Below are positions 1 through 4,467 of a stretch of DNA of 6,271 nucleotides, in pieces. How positions within the stretch are numbered: position 1 is the stretch's first letter; each line of letters begins with the position of its first letter. Origin of the DNA: Oxalobacteraceae bacterium (GTDB taxonomy: Bacteria; Pseudomonadota; Gammaproteobacteria; Burkholderiales; Burkholderiaceae_D); NCBI GenBank assembly GCA_947446335.1, contig CANFGA010000195.1, positions 1-6,271 on the forward strand, in the 5' to 3' direction. The notes under the pieces are model-generated. The model ran no database searches, was not told the DNA's origin, and saw only the letters and a program-made list of their open reading frames with translations. The position numbers and the translations under genes are program-made.

Positions 1-442
1 AATCACCGAAACGGCGGTCATCGCCGACCTGCCCAAGGCGCAGCGCCTGATGACCAGACTGAAAGCGCTCGGTTGCCGTTTTTCGCTCGACGATTTTGGC
101 AGCGGCTTGTCGTCGTTCGCTTATCTGAAAGCGCTGCCGGTCGATTACCTGAAGATCGACGGCATTTTCATCCGCGGCATCGCCAACAATCCGGTCAACC
201 GCGCGATGGTCAAGGCGATCAACGAAGTTGCTCATCTGATGGGCATCTTGAGCGTCGCGGAGTATGTCGAAGATGAGGCCACGCTCGCCGTCGTGCGCGA
301 ACTGGGCATCGATTATGCGCAGGGCCATGCGGTGGGCACCTTGCGCGCGCTCTGCGCCGGCGTGGATGAAACGCTGGCCGAAGTTCCCCTGGCCTGGCCT
401 CTAACTCAGGCCAAGTCGGGTGATTTTGATCTACATCAATAA
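1..442 (+). CDS. EAL-domain c-di-GMP phosphodiesterase, C-terminal part (5' truncated by window)
   Basis: The reading frame is already open at base 2 and ends at TAA 440-442; about 146 residues of the protein are visible. It is the C-terminal half of an EAL domain, the family that hydrolyses cyclic di-GMP to pGpG in the cytoplasm. Family landmarks appear in order: ITET at the left edge (the metal-binding Glu region), DDFGSG (codons from 89), LKIDG (Lys at 152, Asp at 158), AEYVED (Glu at 260) and DYAQGHAVG. The metal- and substrate-binding acidic residues and the Lys are present, so activity is plausible. AEYVE stands where many family members have AEGVE or AEFVE. The domains before EAL (often PAS or GGDEF) lie outside the window. 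The last codons (F-D-L-H-Q-stop) also carry the FNR-type palindrome that serves the next gene. EAL identity is clear; activity and the whole architecture cannot be judged here. Confidence 0.93.
   Translation, partial: ITETAVIADLPKAQRLMTRLKALGCRFSLDDFGSGLSSFAYLKALPVDYLKIDGIFIRGIANNPVNRAMVKAINEVAHLMGILSVAEYVEDEATLAVVRELGIDYAQGHAVGTLRALCAGVDETLAEVPLAWPLTQAKSGDFDLHQ
426..439 (+). promoter_or_regulatory. FNR/Anr-type binding site (TTGAT-N4-ATCAA)
   Basis: The 14 bases TTGATCTACATCAA match the FNR/Anr consensus TTGAT-N4-ATCAA at all ten specified positions. The site overlaps the last codons of the EAL gene, ending one base short of completing its TAA. Its centre (432.5) is 29.5 bases from the first base of a -10-like hexamer at 462, the geometry of a class II FNR-activated promoter (site centred at -41.5). 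FNR family regulators are active when their 4Fe-4S cluster survives at low oxygen. The downstream genes (Aer-like receptor, hemN, ccoI) are of the kind usually under this control. The match is seen; binding is inferred. Confidence 0.85.
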
Positions 443-461
443 AATTACGCTGCTGATTCCT

Positions 462-474
462 TACACTCGGCATG
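462..474 (+). promoter_or_regulatory. -10 element (TACACT) and predicted start of FNR-dependent transcript
   Basis: TACACT at 462-467 matches the sigma70 -10 consensus TATAAT at four of six positions. It sits exactly where a class II promoter driven by the FNR box at 426-439 needs its -10, which puts transcription start near 474. No good -35 is needed at such promoters and none is obvious. The leader would be about 51 nt to the ATG at 525. The hexamer alone is weak evidence; its spacing from the perfect FNR box gives it weight. Confidence 0.6.
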
Positions 475-495
475 CACTTGCGAACTCGCAAGCGC
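474..495 (+). other. Leader hairpin at the predicted 5' end of the chemoreceptor mRNA
   Basis: CTTGCG (477-482) and CGCAAG (487-492) are perfect inverted repeats around the four-base loop AACT. After one A-C mismatch (476/493) two more pairs form (474-495, 475-494). No U-tract follows, so it does not look like an intrinsic terminator. It begins at the predicted transcription start and would form a stem at the very 5' end of the message, as in known mRNA-stabilising leaders. It could also be a DNA operator. The pairing is seen; any role is inferred. Confidence 0.45.
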
Positions 496-514
496 TGCCC
501 GTTCAATCCATGCT

Positions 515-519
515 GGAAG
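515..519 (+). promoter_or_regulatory. Ribosome binding site deciding the ATG at 525
   Basis: GGAAG lies five bases before the ATG at 525, a workable Shine-Dalgarno spacing. The other in-frame starts are worse: GTG at 420 lies upstream of the predicted transcript start, and ATG at 510 has no such motif before it. Starting at 525 also puts the PAS-domain residues at the same numbers as in E. coli Aer. Confidence 0.65.
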
Positions 520-524
520 CCGCC

Positions 525-2162
525 ATGCGCAAAAATCTGCCCATTACCAATCACGAAATCGACATCATGGAAGACCATGCCATCGTGTCGAAGACCGACC
601 TGGACGGCAACATCGATTACGTCAATCCCTACTTCATCCAGGTCAGCGGATTCAGCATGGAAGAATTGATGGGCGCGCCGCAAAACATCATTCGCCATCC
701 CGACATGCCGGCCGAAGCCTTCGCCGACATGTGGCACTCGATCAAGGCCGGTGCGCCGTGGAGCGGGCTGGTCAAGAATCGCTGCAAAAATGGCGATTTC
801 TATTGGGTCAACGCCAGCGTGACGCCAATCAATGAAAATGGCAAGGCGGTCGGCTACATGTCGGTGCGCGTCAAGGCCGAACGCACGCAGATCGAAGCGG
901 CAGAGCAAGCCTACCGCGCGATCAACGCACATGCGGCGCACGGCGCCACCATCCAGCATGGCCGCGTGGTCAAGCCGGGCTGGTCGCAGTGGATCTCGAG
1001 GTTGCGCCATACATCGCTCGCGCTGCGCATCTGGCTGTGCACCAGCATCGTCAACCTGTTGTTGCTGGGCGTGTGCCTGGGCAGCCTGTTCGCCGGCAGC
1101 GCCGACCCGATCGGCCGTTATGCGATTTTTGGCGCCACGCTGGCCGGCTTGCTGATCAATGTCTTCCTGTGGCACACGCTGCGCACGGCCATGCTGCAGC
1201 CGCTGGCCAAGGCCTTGGTCGGCGCGCGGGCGATCGCCGCCGGCGACCTGTCGTGCACCTTCGAAACCACCGGCACCGATGAAATAGGACAATTGCTGCG
1301 CGCATTGCAGCAAATGAACGGCAACCTGATCGCCACCATCCGCGATGTGCGCAGCTATGTCGATACGATGGATGTGGCGACTCGTGAAATCGCAGCCGGC
1401 AACATGGACCTGGCCGGCCGCACCGAAGCGCAGGCGGCCAGCCTGGAGCAAACTGCGTCCTCGATCGAGCAGTTTTCTTCGACCGTGAAGCAAAATGCGC
1501 AAAACTCGGTGCAAGCGAATGCGCTGGCGCTGGCGGCGTCCGACGTGGCGGTACAGGGCGGCAAGATCGTGGCCGACGTGATCGCGACGATGACCGACAT
1601 CAACACCTCGTCGAAAAAGATCGTCGACATCATCGGCTTGATCGAAGGCATCGCTTTCCAGACCAACATCCTGGCGCTGAACGCGGCGGTGGAAGCGGCC
1701 CGCGCCGGCGAGCAGGGCCGCGGCTTCGCGGTCGTGGCCGGCGAAGTGCGCAGCCTGGCGCAGCGCTCGGCGCTGGCGGCGAAAGACATCAAGGGCTTGA
1801 TCGACATGTCGGTCAGCAAAGTCGATGCCGGCATGACGCAAGTGAACCGTGCCGGCGCCACGATGGAGCAAGTGGTCGGCTCGGTCAAGCAAGTGGCCGT
1901 GATCATGGAAGAAATAGCGCTGGCGTCGCGCGAGCAGAGCATCGGCGTCGAGCAAGTGAACCAGGCAATCGGCCACATGGATCAGGTGACGCAGCAAAAC
2001 GCGGCACTGGTCGAACAAGCCGCCGCCGCCGCGACCAGCCTGGCTGAAGAAGCCGGCAGCCTGACGCGGGCAGTCAGCCTGTTCAAGTTCGGCAAAGCCA
2101 GGGCACGCGCCAATGCCAGCCGCGCGCGCTCGGCCAGCCCCATGAAACGCCTTGCTGCCTGA
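525..2162 (+). CDS. aer: Aer-type methyl-accepting chemotaxis protein (PAS-TM-HAMP-MA), energy/aerotaxis receptor
   Basis: 545 residues. The N-terminal PAS domain (about 1-125) strongly resembles E. coli Aer, which binds FAD and senses redox state inside the cell. With the start at 525, N34, R57, H58, D60 (IRHPDMP), W79 (PWSG) and N85 fall at the numbers of the E. coli Aer residues recalled as important for FAD binding or signalling. Two hydrophobic helices (about 169-190 and 199-219) are joined by a short loop, so there is no periplasmic ligand domain. A HAMP segment follows (about 220-272), then a long MA coiled coil whose hairpin tip is the canonical IAFQTNILALNAAVEAARAG stretch around N381, contacting CheA and CheW. 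The C-terminus is a basic tail without the NWETF-type CheR/CheB tether. The gene follows an FNR-type promoter and precedes hemN by 51 bp with no visible terminator. FAD binding and the signal sensed are inferred from homology. Confidence 0.92.
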   Translation: MRKNLPITNHEIDIMEDHAIVSKTDLDGNIDYVNPYFIQVSGFSMEELMGAPQNIIRHPDMPAEAFADMWHSIKAGAPWSGLVKNRCKNGDFYWVNASVTPINENGKAVGYMSVRVKAERTQIEAAEQAYRAINAHAAHGATIQHGRVVKPGWSQWISRLRHTSLALRIWLCTSIVNLLLLGVCLGSLFAGSADPIGRYAIFGATLAGLLINVFLWHTLRTAMLQPLAKALVGARAIAAGDLSCTFETTGTDEIGQLLRALQQMNGNLIATIRDVRSYVDTMDVATREIAAGNMDLAGRTEAQAASLEQTASSIEQFSSTVKQNAQNSVQANALALAASDVAVQGGKIVADVIATMTDINTSSKKIVDIIGLIEGIAFQTNILALNAAVEAARAGEQGRGFAVVAGEVRSLAQRSALAAKDIKGLIDMSVSKVDAGMTQVNRAGATMEQVVGSVKQVAVIMEEIALASREQSIGVEQVNQAIGHMDQVTQQNAALVEQAAAAATSLAEEAGSLTRAVSLFKFGKARARANASRARSASPMKRLAA

Positions 2163-2177
2163 AGCGCAGTCCTGCCC

Positions 2178-2206
2178 TTTACACCAGTTTTTACCAGTTT
2201 TTGAAT
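2178..2206 (+). promoter_or_regulatory. Possible sigma70 promoter just before hemN
   Basis: TTTACA (2178-2183, five of six -35 bases) and TTGAAT (2201-2206, four of six -10 bases) are 17 bp apart, the best spacing. Transcription would start about 2213, right at the hemN ATG (2214), giving a leaderless or nearly leaderless message; this fits the lack of a Shine-Dalgarno motif there. If the second in-frame ATG (2238) is used, the leader would be about 25 nt. Such matches occur by chance in AT-richer gaps, so the call is tentative. Confidence 0.35.
2183..2202 (+). repeat. Tandem duplication of a 10-bp unit (2 copies) before hemN
   Basis: ACCAGTTTTT occurs twice head to tail (2183-2192 and 2193-2202), perfectly conserved. 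It fills the spacer of the putative hemN promoter, so loss or gain of a copy would change the -35/-10 spacing by ten bases. Only two copies are present; there is no evidence that it varies. Confidence 0.8.
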
Positions 2207-2213
2207 CGATACC

Positions 2214-3644
2214 ATGTCCACATCCGTCAGCCCAGTCATGTCATCCGCGCCGTCGGCAGTCGAATTCGATGCCGAACTCATCAACAAGTTGGGCCAGTCG
2301 GGTCCGCGCTACACGTCCTATCCGACGGCCGACCGCTTCACCAGCGATTTCGGCTACGGCAACTATCTGGAAGCACAGAATGCCTTGCGCCAGCGCGGCA
2401 AGCGGCGCCCGCTGTCGCTGTACATTCACATTCCATTTTGCGACACGGTCTGCTATTACTGCGCCTGCAACAAGGTGGTCACCAAGGACCGCAGCAAGGC
2501 AGTCACCTACCTGCGCTACCTGAAGCAGGAAATCGACATCCAGGGCAAGCTGTTCGCCGGCATGAACCAGATCGAGCAATTGCATTTCGGCGGCGGTACG
2601 CCGACCTACCTGAACGAACGCCAGATGGACGAGTTGATGGCGCACCTGCGCCACCACTTTGAATTCGCCCCCGATGCGCTCGGCGAGTATTCGATCGAAA
2701 TCGATCCGCGCACGGTAAGCCGCGAGCGCGTGCTCGGGCTGCGCGCGCAAGGCTTCAACCGCATCAGTCTGGGCGTGCAAGATTTCGATGCCGAGGTCCA
2801 GAAAGCGGTCAACCGGGTGCAACCCGAGAGCGACACGCTGGCCGTGATCGCGGCGGCGCGCGAGGCCGGCTTTCGCTCGGTCAGCATCGACCTGATCTAT
2901 GGCTTGCCCAAGCAAAGCATCGCGACGATGGAACAAACGCTGGCGAAGGTAATCTCGGCTAGCCCGGACCGGATCGCGCTCTACAACTATGCCCACATGC
3001 CGCATCTGTTCAAGCCGCAGCGGCGCATCCTGGAAGAAGACATGCCCAGTGCCGCGCTCAAGCTCGACATGCTGGCCTTGTCGATAGAGCGCCTGACCCA
3101 GGCCGGCTACATCTACATCGGCATGGATCACTTCGCCAAGCCGGAAGACGATCTCGCGGTTGCGCAGCGCCAGGGCCGGCTGCACCGCAATTTCCAGGGT
3201 TATTCGACGCTGGCCGAAGCCGATCTGATCGCCTGCGGCGTGTCAGCCATCGGCGCGCTCGGGGCGACCTACAGCCAGAATGAAAAGACGCTGGATGCGT
3301 ATTACGAGCGCCTCGACGAAGGCAAGCTGCCGATCGCGCGCGGCATCAAGCTGGGTACCGATGACTTGCTGCGCCGTATCATCATCCAGATGCTGATGTG
3401 CCATTTCGAACTGTCGATCGCCTCGATCGAGCAAGCCTACCCCATCGATTTTGCGCAGTATTTCGCGCCCGAACTGGCCAAGCTGGCGCTGCTGGAACAA
3501 GATGGCTTGATCCACCTCGACAGCGAATGGGTCAGCGTGACGCCGAAAGGGCGTTTGCTGATCCGCAATATCTGCATGGTATTCGACCGCTACCTGACAC
3601 AAGCGCAAGCGCCGCATCCGCTGCGCTATTCGAAAACAATTTGA
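2214..3644 (+). CDS. hemN: Oxygen-independent coproporphyrinogen III dehydrogenase (radical SAM)
   Basis: 476 residues, slightly longer than E. coli HemN (457) because of the N-terminus. The enzyme decarboxylates two propionate side chains of coproporphyrinogen III to give protoporphyrinogen IX, using S-adenosylmethionine and a 4Fe-4S cluster instead of O2, so haem can be made without oxygen. PRYTSYPTADRF is near the N-terminus. YIHIPFC leads into the cluster motif C76-x3-C80-x2-C83-x-C85; the fourth Cys and the RYTSYPTA motif point to true HemN rather than HemW. GGGTPT (126-131) is the SAM-binding glycine motif. The HemN-type C-terminus (RNICMVFDRYL...RYSKTI) is complete. The start is uncertain: ATG 2214 has no clear Shine-Dalgarno and ATG 2238 is an in-frame alternative. 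The stop (TGA 3642-3644) overlaps the TTG start of the next gene, suggesting translational coupling. The neighbouring cbb3-assembly gene is the usual company of hemN. Confidence 0.96.
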   Translation: MSTSVSPVMSSAPSAVEFDAELINKLGQSGPRYTSYPTADRFTSDFGYGNYLEAQNALRQRGKRRPLSLYIHIPFCDTVCYYCACNKVVTKDRSKAVTYLRYLKQEIDIQGKLFAGMNQIEQLHFGGGTPTYLNERQMDELMAHLRHHFEFAPDALGEYSIEIDPRTVSRERVLGLRAQGFNRISLGVQDFDAEVQKAVNRVQPESDTLAVIAAAREAGFRSVSIDLIYGLPKQSIATMEQTLAKVISASPDRIALYNYAHMPHLFKPQRRILEEDMPSAALKLDMLALSIERLTQAGYIYIGMDHFAKPEDDLAVAQRQGRLHRNFQGYSTLAEADLIACGVSAIGALGATYSQNEKTLDAYYERLDEGKLPIARGIKLGTDDLLRRIIIQMLMCHFELSIASIEQAYPIDFAQYFAPELAKLALLEQDGLIHLDSEWVSVTPKGRLLIRNICMVFDRYLTQAQAPHPLRYSKTI

Positions 3645-4402
3645 ACACGCACCTGCTCTCGCTGCTGCCGATCTTCATCGTCGGACTGGTCGGCAGCGTG
3701 CACTGCATCGGCATGTGCGGCGGCATCGTCGGCGCGCTCTCAAGCGCCGGGTCAGTACCCGGTTCGACGCCGCAGCGGGTGATCCCGATCGCGACAGTGC
3801 TGCGCCAGCAAGCCGCTACCGTGCTGGCCTACAACGCCGGACGCATCAGCAGCTACATGCTGGCTGGCGCGCTGGCCGGCGGCCTGGTCGGCGGCGCATT
3901 GGCGCTGACCCAGATCGCGGCGCTGCAAACGGGCGCCTACTGGCTGGCGAACCTGATGCTGGCCGCGCTCGGCCTGTACCTGATGGACCTGTGGCATGGG
4001 CTCACGCGCCTGGAAGCGGCCGGCCAGTTCCTGTGGCGCCGCTTGCAGCCGCTGTTCAAGCTGCTGTTGCCGATGGATCATCCGCTGAAGGCGTTCGCGC
4101 TCGGCGGCTTGTGGGGCTGGTTGCCTTGCGGCATGGTCTACAGCGTGCTGCTCACCGCGCTGCTGAGCGGCTCGGCGCTGGGAGGCGCGCTGGTCATGCT
4201 GGCGTTCGGCCTGGGCACGCTGCCCACGCTGATTGGCCTGGGCTTGCTGGGCGCGCGCCTGCGCCAGCGCATGCAGCAGCGCTTTGTTCGCATCGCTTGC
4301 GGCGCGGTGGTGCTGTCCTTCGGTGTGCTGGGCCTGGTGCGCGCCGCCAATGGCGTATCGCTTGGCTGGCTCGATGCGCTATGCTTGACGCCACACCTTT
4401 GA
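3641..4402 (+). CDS. SafE/UreH/DsbD_2-like six-helix inner-membrane protein linked to cbb3 oxidase biogenesis
   Basis: 253 residues from TTG 3641, whose TTGA overlaps the hemN stop. No in-frame ATG comes before 3713, and that one would remove the first helix, so TTG is preferred; no good Shine-Dalgarno is seen, as expected for coupled translation. About six hydrophobic helices are visible. Helix 1 ends in HCIGMCGG (H21, C22, C26); a YNAGRISSY motif starts at residue 64; a later helix holds GWLPCGMVYSVLL (C163), apparently the second half of an internal duplication. These cysteine and glycine motifs fit the cytochrome c biogenesis transmembrane (DsbD_2) or 'sulfite exporter TauE/SafE' family, members of which recur beside ccoI/ccoS/hemN. 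A role in copper or thiol handling for cbb3 oxidase is inferred from context; sulfite export is only a family label. The last codons (L-T-P-H-L-stop) form the first unit of the 14-bp repeat leading to ccoI. Confidence 0.85.
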   Translation: MNTHLLSLLPIFIVGLVGSVHCIGMCGGIVGALSSAGSVPGSTPQRVIPIATVLRQQAATVLAYNAGRISSYMLAGALAGGLVGGALALTQIAALQTGAYWLANLMLAALGLYLMDLWHGLTRLEAAGQFLWRRLQPLFKLLLPMDHPLKAFALGGLWGWLPCGMVYSVLLTALLSGSALGGALVMLAFGLGTLPTLIGLGLLGARLRQRMQQRFVRIACGAVVLSFGVLGLVRAANGVSLGWLDALCLTPHL

Positions 4403-4467
4403 CGCTACATCTTTGACGCTACATCAATGACACATCATCCATGACCCTGCATCCATGAACGCCGTCC
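4384..4467 (+). repeat. 14-bp tandem repeat, six units, spanning the stop of one gene and the start of ccoI
   Basis: Units begin at 4384, 4398, 4412, 4426, 4440 and 4454 with no indels. Units 2 and 3 are identical (TTTGACGCTACATC); unit 1 (CTTGACGCCACACC) is close; units 4-6 (AATGACACATCATC, CATGACCCTGCATC, CATGAACGCCGTCC) have diverged. TGA stays at positions 3-5 of every unit. Unit 1 is the C-terminus of the membrane protein, unit 2 holds its stop, and unit 6 holds the ATG of ccoI. Since 14 is not a multiple of three, TGA falls in all three frames. A weaker seventh unit may precede at 4370-4383. The pattern suggests repeated duplication of a stop/start junction. Confidence 0.85.
4399..4458 (+). 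other. Chain of four overlapping five-codon mini-ORFs joining the membrane-protein gene to ccoI
   Basis: TTG 4399 overlaps the stop TGA 4400-4402 and opens TTG-T-L-H-L, stop 4414-4416. TTG 4413 overlaps that stop and opens TTG-T-L-H-Q, stop 4428-4430. ATG 4427 opens M-T-H-H-P, stop 4442-4444. ATG 4441 opens M-T-L-H-P, stop 4456-4458, which overlaps the ccoI ATG at 4455. Every junction is TTGA or ATGA, the standard overlap of coupled genes, so a ribosome could terminate and restart five times without leaving the message. The arrangement is seen directly; translation of the mini-ORFs is inferred. No Shine-Dalgarno is evident before any of them or before ccoI. Confidence 0.5.

Noticed and set aside
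474..500. Intrinsic terminator after the EAL gene
   Set aside because: The hairpin is followed by GCCCGTTC rather than a run of T, so there is no U-tract.
420..524. Longer N-terminus for the chemoreceptor from GTG 420 or ATG 510
   Set aside because: GTG 420 is upstream of the predicted promoter elements and overlaps the EAL gene; ATG 510 lacks a Shine-Dalgarno; ATG 525 has GGAAG and restores Aer residue numbering.
219..2018. Long open frame (599 codons) on the minus strand opposite the chemoreceptor
   Set aside because: Antisense shadow of high-GC codon bias; the product is a low-complexity Arg/His/Gln/Ala-rich string with no family motifs, while the + strand encodes an unmistakable chemoreceptor.
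2020..2035. GCC microsatellite in the chemoreceptor
   Set aside because: Short run encoding Ala residues in the coiled coil, common in high-GC genomes; no sign of variability.
2201..2214. FNR-like sequence before hemN (TTGAATCGATACCA)
   Set aside because: Only the left half resembles the consensus; the right half matches two of five bases.
3505..3518. FNR-like sequence inside hemN (TTGATCCACCTCGA)
   Set aside because: Right half matches only three of five bases and it lies inside the coding sequence with no promoter geometry nearby.
3715..4416. Overlapping + strand frame within the membrane-protein gene
   Set aside because: Arg/Ala-rich out-of-frame shadow; the hydrophobic six-helix frame with HCIGMCGG and LPCG is the real one.
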